NCBI RefSeq assembly: GCF_029892685.1
Contig: NZ_JARXVD010000010.1
Span: 1-64,000 of the forward strand
Direction: 5' to 3'
Origin: Mycobacterium sp. OTB74
GTDB lineage: Bacteria; Actinomycetota; Actinomycetes; Mycobacteriales; Mycobacteriaceae
Length of the DNA: 64,000 nt
The position numbers were made by a program, and so were the translations under genes. The number at the start of each line of letters is the position of its first letter. Position 1 is the stretch's first letter. The notes below the pieces were generated by a model. That model did no database searches. It was given only the letters and a program-made list of their open reading frames with translations, and was not told the origin of the DNA. This document shows, in pieces, positions 54,068 to 64,000 of the stretch.

Positions 54068-54838
54068 GTGGAACCGGTATACGGCACCGTCATCGTGGCC
54101 GCGCGCACTCTCTGGCGACTGCAGGGTCTGAAGTTCACCGTCGAAGGTGTGGAAAACCTGCCGATCACCGGGGGCGCCGTGATCGCCATCAATCACACGG
54201 GTTACCTCGACTTCACGTTTGCCGGAAGGCCCGCGCTGATGCAGGGGCGGGGCCGCAAGGTCCGCTTCATGGCCAAGAAGGAGACGTTCGACAACAAGAT
54301 CACCGGCCCCATCATGCGGGGCTGTCGGCACATCTCGGTGGACCGCGGAAGTGGTGGCGAATCGTTCGTCGAGGCCGTCGAGGCACTCAAGGCGGGCGAG
54401 TTGGTGGGGGTGTATCCGGAGGCGACCATCAGTCGCAGCTTCGAGATCAAGCAGTTCAAGTCCGGCGCCGCTCGCATGGCGATCGAGGCGGACGTCCCGA
54501 TCGTCCCGCACATCATCTGGGGTGCTCAGCGGATCTGGACCAAGGGCCATCCGAAACACCTCGGGCGCACCAAGGTGCCCATCGCGATCAAGGTCGGGGA
54601 GCCGATCTACCCGACTCTGCCCGCAGCCGAGTTGACTGCGCTGCTGCACGCCCGCATGCAGCACCTGCTTGCTGAGGTCGAGGACGCGTACGGGCCGTAT
54701 CCGCCCGGCGAATACTGGGTGCCGCACCGGTTGGGCGGCTCGGCGCCGACGCTGGCCGAGGCCGATCAGATGGACCTTGAGGACGCCCGACAGAAGGCAG
54801 AGCTCCGCGCGCGGGAGGCCGAAGGGCAGCCGGAGTAG
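54068..54838 (+). CDS. Lysophospholipid acyltransferase, PlsC-type (Rv3816c-like)
   Basis: A 256-residue 1-acylglycerol-3-phosphate acyltransferase-like protein. Catalytic HX4D is H43-D48 (NHTGYLD); motif II is CRHISVDR; motif III is YPEATISRSF; motif IV lies at VPIVPHIIWGAQRI. It should add an acyl chain to a lysophospholipid at the inner membrane. GTG start at 54068, six bases from the divergent phosphotransferase. The next gene is a close paralogue. Confidence 0.9.
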   Translation: MEPVYGTVIVAARTLWRLQGLKFTVEGVENLPITGGAVIAINHTGYLDFTFAGRPALMQGRGRKVRFMAKKETFDNKITGPIMRGCRHISVDRGSGGESFVEAVEALKAGELVGVYPEATISRSFEIKQFKSGAARMAIEADVPIVPHIIWGAQRIWTKGHPKHLGRTKVPIAIKVGEPIYPTLPAAELTALLHARMQHLLAEVEDAYGPYPPGEYWVPHRLGGSAPTLAEADQMDLEDARQKAELRAREAEGQPE

Positions 54839-54841
54839 CCG

Positions 54842-55372
54842 ATGGAACCGGTTTACCGCAGCCTGGAGATTGCGGCCAAGACAGCAGTTGCCGTCACCGG
54901 CGCACACATCACTTACCAAGGGCTGGAACATATTCCGTCGACCGGTGGAGCTGTGATCGCAATCAATCACACCGGCTACGTGGACTTTCCGGAGGCGACC
55001 ATCAGTCGCAGCTTCGAACTAAAGGACTTCAAGACCGGAGTGGCGCGGATGGCGCTGGACGCAGACGTGCCGATCATTCCGGTGATTGTCTGGGGCGTGC
55101 ACCGATTTTGGACCAAAGATCATCCGAAAGACCTGGGGCGCAACAAGTTTCCCGTAAATGTCCGGATTGGTGCGCCTTTGCCGCCGGTCGGTACCGTCGA
55201 TGAGGTGATGGCCGTGCTGCGCGACACCATGACCGCGCAACTGCATGCGATGCAGGATGCCTACCGGCACCCGGCGGGTGAGTACTGGGTGCCCCGCCGG
55301 TTGGGCGGCGGAGCGCCGACAGAGGCCGCGGCGCTGGACCAGGCCGAGTTCGCCCGACGGGAGGTCCGGTAG
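54842..55372 (+). CDS. Paralogous acyltransferase with a 67-residue internal deletion (Rv3815c-like)
   Basis: A 176-residue product that aligns with the neighbour at both ends but jumps from F49 (NHTGYVDF) directly to P50 (PEATISRSFELK). Compared with the upstream paralogue, about 67 residues including motif II are missing while the frame is kept. H43 and D48, motif III and the C-terminal WVPRRLGGGAPT tail remain. Catalysis is doubtful without the missing segment. Its stop overlaps the next GTG by two bases (TAGTG). Confidence 0.8.
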   Translation: MEPVYRSLEIAAKTAVAVTGAHITYQGLEHIPSTGGAVIAINHTGYVDFPEATISRSFELKDFKTGVARMALDADVPIIPVIVWGVHRFWTKDHPKDLGRNKFPVNVRIGAPLPPVGTVDEVMAVLRDTMTAQLHAMQDAYRHPAGEYWVPRRLGGGAPTEAAALDQAEFARREVR

Positions 55373-56184
55373 TGCTGCCCGCTCTGATCGCCACCGATAT
55401 CGACGGCACACTGCTCGACGACGGGGAGAATGTGACGCCGCGGACCCGCGCTGCCGTACATACCGCGGTCCGTGACGGCGCCGGGTTCGTGCTGGCCACC
55501 GGACGACCGCCGCGGTGGATACCTCCGGTGGTTGATGCCCTTGGGATGGCGCCGCTGGCGGTGTGTGCCAACGGCGCGGTCATCTACGACGCCGCAACCG
55601 ACCGGATTGTGTCGGCACACACTCTGGCTCCTGATGCGCTGGCCGAACTCGCCGAAATCGCCAGGCGGGTCATACCTGGAGTGGGGTTGGCCGTCGAGCG
55701 AGTGGGCCGCAGCGCATTAGACGAGTCGATACCGCAGTTCGCCAGTTCCCCGGGCTATGAGCACGCCTGGCACAACCCGGACAACACGGAGGTGTCGGTC
55801 GAAGACATGCTCAGCGTGCCGGCGGTGAAGCTGTTGATCCGTAAGGCCGGTGCCCGTAGTTCGGACATGGCCGCAGCGTTGGCCCCGCACGTAGGGCTGA
55901 CCGGTGACCTCACCTACTCGACCAACAACGGCCTGATCGAAGTGTTGCCGCTGGGTCTGAGCAAGGCCACCGGCGTTGCGGAAATTATTGCCCCGCTGGG
56001 GATTACCGCCGATGACGTGGTGGCTTTCGGTGATATGCCCAACGATGTGCCGATGTTGGCCTGGGCCGGGTTGGGCGTGGCGATGGGACATGCGCACCCC
56101 GAGGCGTTGGCCGCCGCCGATGAGGTCACCACTGGCAACAACGACGACGGGGTGGCCCGGGTGCTCGAACGCTGGTGGCTGTAG
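55372..56184 (+). CDS. HAD-superfamily Cof-type phosphatase (Rv3813c-like)
   Basis: A 270-residue HAD phosphatase of the Cof/YidA (C2 cap) group. Motif I is DIDGTLLDD (nucleophile D9, acid D11), motif II is LATGRPP, motif III is the lysine in LGLSKATG, and motif IV is FGDMPNDVPM. It dephosphorylates small phosphometabolites. GTG start overlapping the preceding stop. It ends the acyltransferase-containing run. Confidence 0.9.
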   Translation: MLPALIATDIDGTLLDDGENVTPRTRAAVHTAVRDGAGFVLATGRPPRWIPPVVDALGMAPLAVCANGAVIYDAATDRIVSAHTLAPDALAELAEIARRVIPGVGLAVERVGRSALDESIPQFASSPGYEHAWHNPDNTEVSVEDMLSVPAVKLLIRKAGARSSDMAAALAPHVGLTGDLTYSTNNGLIEVLPLGLSKATGVAEIIAPLGITADDVVAFGDMPNDVPMLAWAGLGVAMGHAHPEALAAADEVTTGNNDDGVARVLERWWL

Positions 56185-56208
56185 TTGGGTAACGAGTAGC
56201 CCTGAGCG

Positions 56209-57825
56209 TCAGCGCACGTCGATCCGGCGGAACCGCTCCAGTTGCACCGGCTCGTTCTTGGTCGGCGGTGGAAGTTCTAGCGGCACACCGTCGATGACTC
56301 GGGTGACGGTGCCCTTTTCACGATCGAAGTTCAGGGTGCCGTGCTGGAAGTTCTGCACGACCCACAGCGGCTCCTGGATTTCCCCGCTGGTTGGCAGGCC
56401 CAGCGCTCCGCGCTCGAAACCCAGTGTGCCCCAGGCGTCGTAGAGCGCACCGGTCAGCGGCTGGGCGCCGGTGGCCGGGGACCAGTACATGGCGCCGTGT
56501 TCGAATGTCGCGTACCGGGTGCCACCGTAGGCGGATGCTTCCGGTGAGGTCGGCACACCCAGGGCGCCGGTGGCTGCGCCCATGGCTTGCCACCTGTCGT
56601 AGATAACCCCGCCGCGCAGCATCTCGGTAGCGCTCAAGGTTCCGGGCGCGGCATTGAAAGATGCTGCGATGTCCCGTAATTCGCCCATCGCGGCATAGGC
56701 TGCGTTGCCTGGGCAGTCGGTGTTCCCGACGTCGCGGTGGGTGAAGATGGTGGGCAGGGTGGGGGTGGCGCCGGTGGGGAAGTGGGTGAATTCACCGCCG
56801 GTCGAGGTCAGTGTCACGTTGCCAAGGGGGTTGACGTGGTCCAGGCTGAGCCGCCAACCGATCAGTCGTCCGATGGTGCGCAACTGGATGGGCGTGGGTG
56901 GGACGGTATCGAAATCGCCCAGCATGGCTACGCCGAAGGTGTTGACGTTGAAGCCACCGGTGTGCGAACCCTCGACCGGTTTCGTCATGCCGCCGAAGCG
57001 CCCCTCGAAAACCTGCCCGTACTTGTCCACCAGCGCGTTGTAAGCGATGTCGCACCAACCCAATTCGCGGGTGTGGTACTCGTAAATCGATCGCACGATA
57101 CCGGCTGAATCCTCGGGGGTGTATTCATTGCTGCCGGCGGTGTGGTGCACCACGGCGGCGCGAACTCCTCGGTCGTACACCGGGTTCCCGCAGCGCATGC
57201 CTTCGTTTGCGCCCCACTGGGCTCGGCTGATGATGTTCGGTGGCTGGTTGGGCGCAGCAACCGCGGCGGGTGGCTGCCACTGCATGTCCGCGGGTGCCTG
57301 CGGTGGACTGATCAGCACCGCCTTGAGGCTCGGGCCAAGGGGCTTTTCTGAATCGACCGGTCGATAACCGAGTCCGGGGCCGGACGGCTTGTCAGGGCCG
57401 GACGGTATCGGAGCTGCCCCGGCGGGGCGGGTCACCGAGATCTGCACGGTGTTGGTGCGACCGACGAACACGGGTTCGGTGCCGTGGGTGGTGCTGTGTG
57501 GATCGCCAACTCCGTCGGGCGCTTCGACCGAATACCAAGGGCCCCAGGAACCGTCGGCCCGTTTGGCGCGAACTTGTGCCGAGGTGCCGTCGAAGTCAGA
57601 CGCGGTGAGCGCCACCAGTGAAAACGGAGTGTTCTGGTGGATTTCTCGGACCGTAACCCCGCCGGCGACGCCGGCCAGCGGTTTCTCGTTGAATTGCGGC
57701 GCGGTCGACGCGGGGGCCGGATCGTGTGTCTCATTGATGATCGCGTGAGTCGCCAACGGCAGCACCAGGGCTGTCGCCGCCACGGCGGACAGCAGTATCG
57801 GCGGTGCGGGGCGACGAGGTGGCAC
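56209..57825 (-). CDS. Exported PGRP/amidase-type protein with LGFP repeats (Rv3811-like)
   Basis: A 538-residue protein with an N-terminal export signal (LLSAVAATALVLPLATHA). The central N-acetylmuramoyl-L-alanine amidase/PGRP domain runs from NIISRAQWGANEG through AAVVHHTAG, YNALVDKYGQVFEGR, to FTHRDVGNTDCPG, with zinc-ligand histidines and cysteine visible. Three or so LGFP-type repeats at the C terminus (e.g. GALGVPTSPEASAYGGTRYATFEHGAMYWSP) probably bind the cell wall. It likely acts on peptidoglycan. Located beside erp as in M. tuberculosis. Confidence 0.9.
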   Translation of the reverse strand: MPPRRPAPPILLSAVAATALVLPLATHAIINETHDPAPASTAPQFNEKPLAGVAGGVTVREIHQNTPFSLVALTASDFDGTSAQVRAKRADGSWGPWYSVEAPDGVGDPHSTTHGTEPVFVGRTNTVQISVTRPAGAAPIPSGPDKPSGPGLGYRPVDSEKPLGPSLKAVLISPPQAPADMQWQPPAAVAAPNQPPNIISRAQWGANEGMRCGNPVYDRGVRAAVVHHTAGSNEYTPEDSAGIVRSIYEYHTRELGWCDIAYNALVDKYGQVFEGRFGGMTKPVEGSHTGGFNVNTFGVAMLGDFDTVPPTPIQLRTIGRLIGWRLSLDHVNPLGNVTLTSTGGEFTHFPTGATPTLPTIFTHRDVGNTDCPGNAAYAAMGELRDIAASFNAAPGTLSATEMLRGGVIYDRWQAMGAATGALGVPTSPEASAYGGTRYATFEHGAMYWSPATGAQPLTGALYDAWGTLGFERGALGLPTSGEIQEPLWVVQNFQHGTLNFDREKGTVTRVIDGVPLELPPPTKNEPVQLERFRRIDVR

Positions 57826-57986
57826 GGCCCGATGTTACGTATGTGTCAGGTGTTACCAGTGTTTCGACACGGGCTAATTGCCTGTTGATCTGCCGTCAAC
57901 CTGCAACGGCACCGCAGAGCCTCTTCAGAGTTGGCTTCTGCGGTGCCGTTTTGGTTGCAGGACTCAGCGGTTATTTCAGGTCGGGG

Positions 57987-58931
57987 TCAGGCAACCGGTG
58001 CGGCGAGCGGGGCCGCCGCTGCTGCCGCGGCCGGAGCTGCCGCTGCCGCCGGGGCTGCCGCTGCCGGGACTGCTGCGCCACCGGACTTCACTGCGGACAT
58101 GATGGCCGGCATGACCATCCCCTTGAGCAGGTCGATGGCCTGGGTGGCACCGAGCTGATTGGCCACGTTGGTCAGATCGCTGACCAAGCCGCCGCCCCCG
58201 CTGCTGCCGCCGAGGCCCTGACCGCCGCCAAGACCGGCCGACGGGTCACCCAGGATCGGGTAGGTGCCAGCGGGTGAACCGCCCAGCCCCTGGCCGGCGC
58301 CGAGACCCAGACTTGCGTTGGGGTCCGTCATCGGCATGTCAGCGCCGCCCAGACCGGCCGGGCTCAGGCCGGTGCCGACCGGAGGCGTGCTCAGACCTGG
58401 CGAGGTCAGCCCGGCCGGGCTCGTGCCGGGTGTGCTCAGGCCGGGAGCCGTCATTCCGGGAGCGGTAACCCCGGGCGTCGACGGCGTGGTCAGGCCGCCT
58501 GTGCTCGGCAGTCCGGCCGCAGGGGTCAACCCAGGTGAGGTCAGACCCGGCGAGGTCAGCCCGGGCGAAGTGAGGCCAGGCGAGGTCAGGCCCGGTGCCG
58601 TCGGGGTCAGAGCGTTCGGCGCGGTCAGGCCGCCCGGTGCGGTCAGGCCCGCGCTCGGCATGCCCGCCAGTGGGTTGGGGGAGCTCTGAGATGCGCCACC
58701 CATGATGTTCGGCAGGTTGACCCCGAACTGGGACAGTCCCTGGGACAGCGCGGACATCACTTCGTTGGGCAGGTCAGTGACCAGGGCAGCCCGGACGAAT
58801 TCCCGGTGTTGTGGTGCGGGATCGGCCGGGGTGGTTTCGGCGACCGCCACGAGTGCGATCGGACTTGCGACGGCCACTGCGGCGACTGCGCTCATGGCTG
58901 TCGAGAGCTTGCGTCGACGTCGATTCGGCAC
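57987..58931 (-). CDS. erp: Exported repetitive protein Erp
   Basis: A 314-residue Erp orthologue. A signal peptide (STAMSAVAAVAVASPIALVAVA) precedes an N-terminal domain (ALVTDLPNEVMSALSQGLSQFGVNLPNIMGG), a central repeat region rich in PGLTSPGLTS and related units, and an Ala/Pro-rich hydrophobic C terminus. In other mycobacteria Erp is surface exposed and contributes to virulence or envelope integrity. Repeat number is species-specific. GTG start with GGAG six bases upstream. It is divergent from glf. Confidence 0.92.
   Translation of the reverse strand: MPNRRRRKLSTAMSAVAAVAVASPIALVAVAETTPADPAPQHREFVRAALVTDLPNEVMSALSQGLSQFGVNLPNIMGGASQSSPNPLAGMPSAGLTAPGGLTAPNALTPTAPGLTSPGLTSPGLTSPGLTSPGLTPAAGLPSTGGLTTPSTPGVTAPGMTAPGLSTPGTSPAGLTSPGLSTPPVGTGLSPAGLGGADMPMTDPNASLGLGAGQGLGGSPAGTYPILGDPSAGLGGGQGLGGSSGGGGLVSDLTNVANQLGATQAIDLLKGMVMPAIMSAVKSGGAAVPAAAAPAAAAAPAAAAAAAPLAAPVA
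58310..58680 (-). repeat. PGLTS-type coding repeats in erp
   Basis: Tandem five-residue units (PGLTS, PGLST, PGVTA and similar) encoded by near-identical 15-base units. At least four consecutive PGLTS occur around 58535-58600. This region varies among mycobacterial species. Confidence 0.85.
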
Positions 58932-59165
58932 GGAAGTCTCCTCAATATCTACGAACGGTGTGGCATGACTGCTCACGCGTTTTGATGTAGGTGACGGCAT
59001 CTCGACTGGCGGCCAAGTCGTCAAATCACCGACGCAATCGATGGTACGGCTGTGACTACTGAGACCGGAGTGGCGATGCAGAATCGTGAGCGAATTGCGA
59101 TCTGCGGGGGCGAAACGGGCCAACCGGGTGTTTTCAGGGCGCGCGGCCCTCGTCGGATACCCTGA

Positions 59166-60407
<1,242 letters not shown>

Positions 60408-60409
60408 CC

Positions 60410-62350
60410 ATGAGCGACATTCCCTCTGGCGCACTGGCAGCGGGGCAGTCCCGTGCCGTGAGCTTGCTGTCCCGCGTCATCTTGCCGCGCCCGGGCGAAC
60501 CGCTGGACGTCCGAAAGCTGTACATCGACGAATCGACCACCAACGCCCGTAGGGCCCACGCGTCGAGCCGCACCACACTGGAAATCGGTGCGGAATCAGA
60601 GGTTTCGTTCGCCACCTACTTCAACGCGTTCCCGGCGAGCTACTGGCGGCGGTGGTCGACGCTGACCTCGGTCGTGCTGCGGGTCGAGCTGACCGGCGCG
60701 GCGCGAGTGGACGTCTACCGGTCCAAGGCCACCGGTGCGCGCATCACCGTCGGTGGTGCTCCCATCGTCAGCACCGGGGACGAGCCGGCCGCAATCGAAT
60801 TCGAGATCGATCTGACCCCGTTCGAGGACGGCGGGTGGATCTGGTTCGACATCACCACCGACACCAAGGTGACGGTCCACAGCGCCGGCTGGTACGCAGC
60901 CACCCCCGCCCCCGGCCGGGCCAACATCGCGGTCGGCATCCCCACCTTCAATCGGCCTGCAGACTGCGTCAACGCGCTTGCCGCACTTACTTCGGATCCG
61001 TTGGTGGACGAGGTGATCAGCGCCGTAATCGTGCCGGATCAGGGCACCAAGAAAGCCAAGGATCATCCCGGCTTCGAGGCCGCGGCCGCCGCTCTTGGCG
61101 ACCGCCTCTCGATCTACAACCAGCCCAACCTGGGTGGTTCGGGCGGCTACAGCCGCGTCATGTTCGAGGCACTGAAGAACACGGACTGCGACCAGATCCT
61201 CTACATGGACGACGACATCCGCATCGAGCCGGATTCGATCCTGCGGGCGCTGGCGCTCAACCGGTTTGCCAAGTCGCCCACCCTGATCGGTGGCCAGATG
61301 CTCAACCTGCAGGAGCCATCACATCTGCATGTGATGGGCGAGGTGGTCAACCGCGACAACTTCATGTGGACCAACGCGCCGTACACCGAGTACGACCACG
61401 ACTTCGCCAAGTACGCGCTCGATGACGTCGAGGAGAACCGCAGCAAGCTGCTGCACCGCCGCATCGACGTCGACTTCAACGGCTGGTGGATGTGCATGAT
61501 CCCGCGCCAGGTCGCCGAGGAACTCGGCCAGCCGCTGCCGCTGTTCATCAAGTGGGACGACTGCGAGTACGGTCTGCGGGCCGCGGAGCACGGCTACCGC
61601 ACGGTGACCATGCCGGGTACGGCGATCTGGCACATGGCGTGGAGCGACAAGGACGACGCCATCGACTGGCAGGCGTACTTCCACCTGCGCAACCGGTTGG
61701 TGGTGGCGGCCCTGCATTGGGACGACGACGTCAAGGGGCTGCTTGCCAGCTCAATCAAGGCGACGCTCAAACACCTTCTGTGCCTTGAGTATTCGACGGT
61801 TGCCATCCAGAACCAGGCGATCCAGGACTTCCTGGCCGGGCCGGAACACATCTTCTCCATCCTGGAGTCGGCGCTGCCGGAAGTGCGTTCGATGCGGGAG
61901 TCCTTCCCGGACGCGGTGGTGGTGCCCGGGGCCACTGCACTGCCGGCGCCAACAGGCCGGCGCCGGGTGCACAAGCCACCGGTGTCGTTGCCGGCCATCG
62001 GATTCCGCCTCGGGCTCGGTGTGCTGCACCAGTTGCGCCGGGAGAACCCCGAGCACCACGAGCGGCCCCAACTCAACGTCGCCACGCAGGATGCACGATG
62101 GTTCCTGCTGTGCGGGGTAGATGGCGTAACGGTCACCACCGCCGACGGGCGCGGTGTGGTCTTCCGTCAGCGGGACCGCGCGAAAATGTTTGGGCTGCTT
62201 CGTGAATCGGCGCGGCACCACATTGCGCTGGCACGCAAGTTCAAGCGTATGCGGCGGACGTACCGGCGGGCACTGCCCGTGCTGACCAGCAAGGAGAAAT
62301 GGGAGACGGTCTTGCTGACCGCCAACACCGAGACGGCAGGCGCCAAGTGA
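60410..62350 (+). CDS. glfT2: Galactofuranosyltransferase GlfT2
   Basis: A 646-residue bifunctional GT2 polymerase that extends galactan with alternating beta-1,5 and beta-1,6 galactofuranose. N-terminal beta-sandwich, then the GT-A domain with the metal-binding DDD at D267-D269 (YMDDDIRIEPD), WDDCEYGLRAAEHG (catalytic base region) and IWHMAW. C-terminal helices attach to the membrane. Its stop overlaps the phosphatase gene GTG by three bases. Confidence 0.97.
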   Translation: MSDIPSGALAAGQSRAVSLLSRVILPRPGEPLDVRKLYIDESTTNARRAHASSRTTLEIGAESEVSFATYFNAFPASYWRRWSTLTSVVLRVELTGAARVDVYRSKATGARITVGGAPIVSTGDEPAAIEFEIDLTPFEDGGWIWFDITTDTKVTVHSAGWYAATPAPGRANIAVGIPTFNRPADCVNALAALTSDPLVDEVISAVIVPDQGTKKAKDHPGFEAAAAALGDRLSIYNQPNLGGSGGYSRVMFEALKNTDCDQILYMDDDIRIEPDSILRALALNRFAKSPTLIGGQMLNLQEPSHLHVMGEVVNRDNFMWTNAPYTEYDHDFAKYALDDVEENRSKLLHRRIDVDFNGWWMCMIPRQVAEELGQPLPLFIKWDDCEYGLRAAEHGYRTVTMPGTAIWHMAWSDKDDAIDWQAYFHLRNRLVVAALHWDDDVKGLLASSIKATLKHLLCLEYSTVAIQNQAIQDFLAGPEHIFSILESALPEVRSMRESFPDAVVVPGATALPAPTGRRRVHKPPVSLPAIGFRLGLGVLHQLRRENPEHHERPQLNVATQDARWFLLCGVDGVTVTTADGRGVVFRQRDRAKMFGLLRESARHHIALARKFKRMRRTYRRALPVLTSKEKWETVLLTANTETAGAK

Positions 62351-62907
62351 ACGACGACCTCAACGTCGCGCCGGTATCTGATGCGCCACGCGGTGAGGAC
62401 GCAGTCCTGGTTGCCGTGCAGTCCGTACTCACCGGTCGGCCCGGCGTGCTCGCCGGCGCCCGCACGCTGTCGCACTTCGGTGAGCACAGCCTCGGTTGGC
62501 TGGGCGTGGCGGCGCTGGGCGCCGTGCTGCAGCCCGCGCGCCGGCGCGTATGGCTGACCGCCGGCATCGGCACCCTGCTGGCCCACGCGGCGGCTGTCGT
62601 CATCAAGCGGGTGGTCAAACGCGAACGGCCGAACCATCCGGCGATCGCGGTGAACGTCGGGACGCCGAGTCGGCTGAGCTTCCCGTCGGCCCACGCAACG
62701 TCGACAACCGCGGCTGCCATCCTGATCGGCCGGGTCACCGGACTGCCGCTGCCGTGGCTGTTGGTCCCGCCGATGGCGTTGTCCCGGTTGGTGCTTGGCG
62801 TGCACTACCCCACCGACGTGCTGACCGGCGTCGCAGTCGGAACAGCAGTCGCCGAGTCGGTCGGTGCGGTCTCGAAGAGGGTCAATAAGAAGGCGGATCG
62901 GGCATGA
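62347..62907 (+). CDS. Decaprenylphosphoryl-5-phosphoribose phosphatase (PAP2 family, Rv3807c-like)
   Basis: A 186-residue integral membrane PAP2 phosphatase. The three signature motifs are present: KRVVKRERP, PSAHATS and SRLVLGVHYPTD, giving the usual catalytic His pair and basic phosphate-binding residues. It removes the 5-phosphate from decaprenylphosphoryl-5-phosphoribose, the product of UbiA. GTG start overlapping glfT2, and its stop overlaps ubiA. Confidence 0.92.
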   Translation: MNDDLNVAPVSDAPRGEDAVLVAVQSVLTGRPGVLAGARTLSHFGEHSLGWLGVAALGAVLQPARRRVWLTAGIGTLLAHAAAVVIKRVVKRERPNHPAIAVNVGTPSRLSFPSAHATSTTAAAILIGRVTGLPLPWLLVPPMALSRLVLGVHYPTDVLTGVAVGTAVAESVGAVSKRVNKKADRA

Positions 62908-63809
62908 GCGAGCAGACCGAACAGCTTGGTCCGCCGAAGAACCTGGCGGCCGGCATCGTCAAAGCGCTGCGGCCCCGGCAGTGGGTCAAGAACGTGCTGG
63001 TGTTGGCCGCACCGCTGGCATCGCTCGGTGCGCAGGTCCACTACAGTTATGCCGAGGTGCTCAAGCACGTCGGTGTTGCTTTCGTGGTGTTCTGTCTGGC
63101 GGCGTCCTGTATCTATCTGGTCAATGACGCTCGCGATGTTGAAGCCGACCGAGTGCACCCGACCAAGCAATACCGGCCGATCGCCGCGGGCGTGGTGCCA
63201 GTGCCGTTGGCCTACGGATTGGCGGTCGCGCTCGGGGTTGCCTCGCTGGCCATCTCGTGGTGGCTCACGCCGAGCCTGGCGCTGGTCATGGCCATCTACA
63301 TCGTCATTCAGCTGGCCTATTGCTTCGGCTTGAAGCATCAAGCGGTGCTGGATATCTGCATCAACTCATCAGGATTCCTGATCCGCGCCATCGCCGGTGG
63401 TGTCGCGGCCGGGATCCCACTGTCCAAGTGGTTCTTGCTGGTGTTCGCCTTCGGTTCGCTATTCATGTCTGCTGGAAAGCGGTACGCCGAACTGCAACTC
63501 GCCGAGCGCACCGGCGCCAAGATCCGTAAGGCGTTGGAGTCGTACACAAGTAGCTACCTGCGGTTCGTCTGGACGCTGTCGGCGACTGCAGTGGTGCTCT
63601 GCTACGGCCTGTGGGCTTTCGAAGGCGACAAGGGCCCGTGGTACGCGGTGTCCATGGTGCCCTTCAGCATCGCGATCCTGCGCTACGCGGTCGACGTCGA
63701 CGGCGGCACGGCTGGCGAGCCCGAGGAGATCGTGCTGAACGATCGCGTGCTCCAACTGCTGGGGCTGACCTTGATCGGAACCCTTGGTGCCGCAATCTAC
63801 TTCAGCTGA
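62904..63809 (+). CDS. ubiA: Decaprenyl-phosphate phosphoribosyltransferase (UbiA family, Rv3806c-like)
   Basis: A 301-residue polytopic enzyme of the UbiA superfamily that joins decaprenyl phosphate to phosphoribose-diphosphate. The Asp-rich motif 1 is NDARDVEAD (74-82) and motif 2 lies at KHQAVLDICINSSGF. About nine hydrophobic helices. It makes the precursor of the arabinan donor DPA and is an ethambutol-resistance locus in M. tuberculosis. The ATGA start overlaps the phosphatase stop. Confidence 0.96.
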   Translation: MSEQTEQLGPPKNLAAGIVKALRPRQWVKNVLVLAAPLASLGAQVHYSYAEVLKHVGVAFVVFCLAASCIYLVNDARDVEADRVHPTKQYRPIAAGVVPVPLAYGLAVALGVASLAISWWLTPSLALVMAIYIVIQLAYCFGLKHQAVLDICINSSGFLIRAIAGGVAAGIPLSKWFLLVFAFGSLFMSAGKRYAELQLAERTGAKIRKALESYTSSYLRFVWTLSATAVVLCYGLWAFEGDKGPWYAVSMVPFSIAILRYAVDVDGGTAGEPEEIVLNDRVLQLLGLTLIGTLGAAIYFS

Positions 63810-64000
63810 ACCGGTACGCGACGCGCCCTCCCGGCAGTTGCTCCGCGGACCGGCCTACCCATACGGGCGGTCGGCCCGGCTGAGCCTGTGGTTGAGCGTG
63901 GTCGTATGTGCCGTGTTATTTGGCTGGGGTGCCTGGCAGCGGCGCTGGATTGCCGATGACGGCCTGATTGTGCTGCGCACTGTGCGAAACCTGTTGGCCG
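63787..64000 (+). CDS. aftB: Arabinofuranosyltransferase AftB, N-terminal part
   Basis: Only the first 71 codons are inside the window. The GTG at 63787 overlaps ubiA by 23 bases. The frame reads a short basic N terminus, then LSLWLSVVVCAVLFGWGAW (first transmembrane helix) and RRWIADDGLIVLRTVRNLL, the acidic DD loop typical of GT-C arabinofuranosyltransferases such as Rv3805c. AftB adds terminal beta-1,2 arabinofuranose to arabinan. It runs off the right edge. Confidence 0.85.
   Translation, partial: MPQSTSAEPVRDAPSRQLLRGPAYPYGRSARLSLWLSVVVCAVLFGWGAWQRRWIADDGLIVLRTVRNLLA

Overview
The window is chromosomal DNA of a mycobacterium, most likely a rapid grower (Mycolicibacterium type). The evidence is the high GC content, frequent GTG starts, start/stop overlaps, and long runs of genes matching known M. 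tuberculosis neighbourhoods (Rv numbers are recalled from memory, not searched). These include gltB-gltD, ethR/ethA, espR, sodA, glpQ1, bfrB, pheA, serS, erp and the galactan/arabinan genes glf-glfT2-PAP2-ubiA-aftB. SodA has Gln at 145, and a dinB lies next to ethR as I recall for M. smegmatis. Both features argue against the tuberculosis group.

Region 1 (1-4651) is a patchwork. It has the tail of an IS transposase, a cut-off SDR gene, a MarR-controlled DrrAB-like ABC exporter, an enoyl-CoA hydratase, pncA, a lipoprotein and a molybdate-binding TOBE protein. Region 2 (4730-9148) is a compact glycoconjugate-like cluster: GT4 glycosyltransferase, methyltransferase, alpha/alpha-toroid protein, a second methyltransferase and a TetR regulator. 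It is bracketed by two copies of nearly the same palindrome, so it looks like one TetR regulon of unknown product. Region 3 (9125-17913) matches Rv0134-Rv0142: TetR, cyp138-like P450, ephF, msrA, an NTF2-like protein with a KstR-type box at its start, an NAD epimerase, methyltransferase, SRPBCC protein, a DWHP-repeat exported protein, DUF427 and an AlkA-like glycosylase. An aquaporin broken by a one-base frameshift and a thioesterase follow.

Region 4 (20339-51741) runs along the Rv3859c-Rv3834c block: glutamate synthase, deacetylase, F420-type oxidoreductase, PHP protein, a DNA polymerase IV with a LexA box over its start, ethR/ethA with a regularly spaced operator, rraA, an IrrE-protease/membrane-protein pair facing espR, sodA, rhodanese, glpQ1, bfrB and the Rv3839 homologue with IdeR-type boxes, pheA, a phosphoglycerate-mutase-like gene displaced by a 35-bp tandem repeat, an Rv3835-like protein, serS, a Tat-exported protein and a PH-like protein.

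Region 5 (51738-64000) is the cell-envelope block Rv3818-Rv3805c: a metallo-beta-lactamase/Rieske fusion, a phosphotransferase, two adjacent acyltransferases (the second with a clean internal deletion), a HAD phosphatase, a PGRP/LGFP protein, Erp, then glf, glfT2, the decaprenylphosphoryl-phosphoribose phosphatase, ubiA and the start of aftB. This last run makes the galactofuran donor, builds galactan and makes the decaprenyl donor for arabinan. I saw no CRISPR array and no rRNA, and recognised no tRNA.
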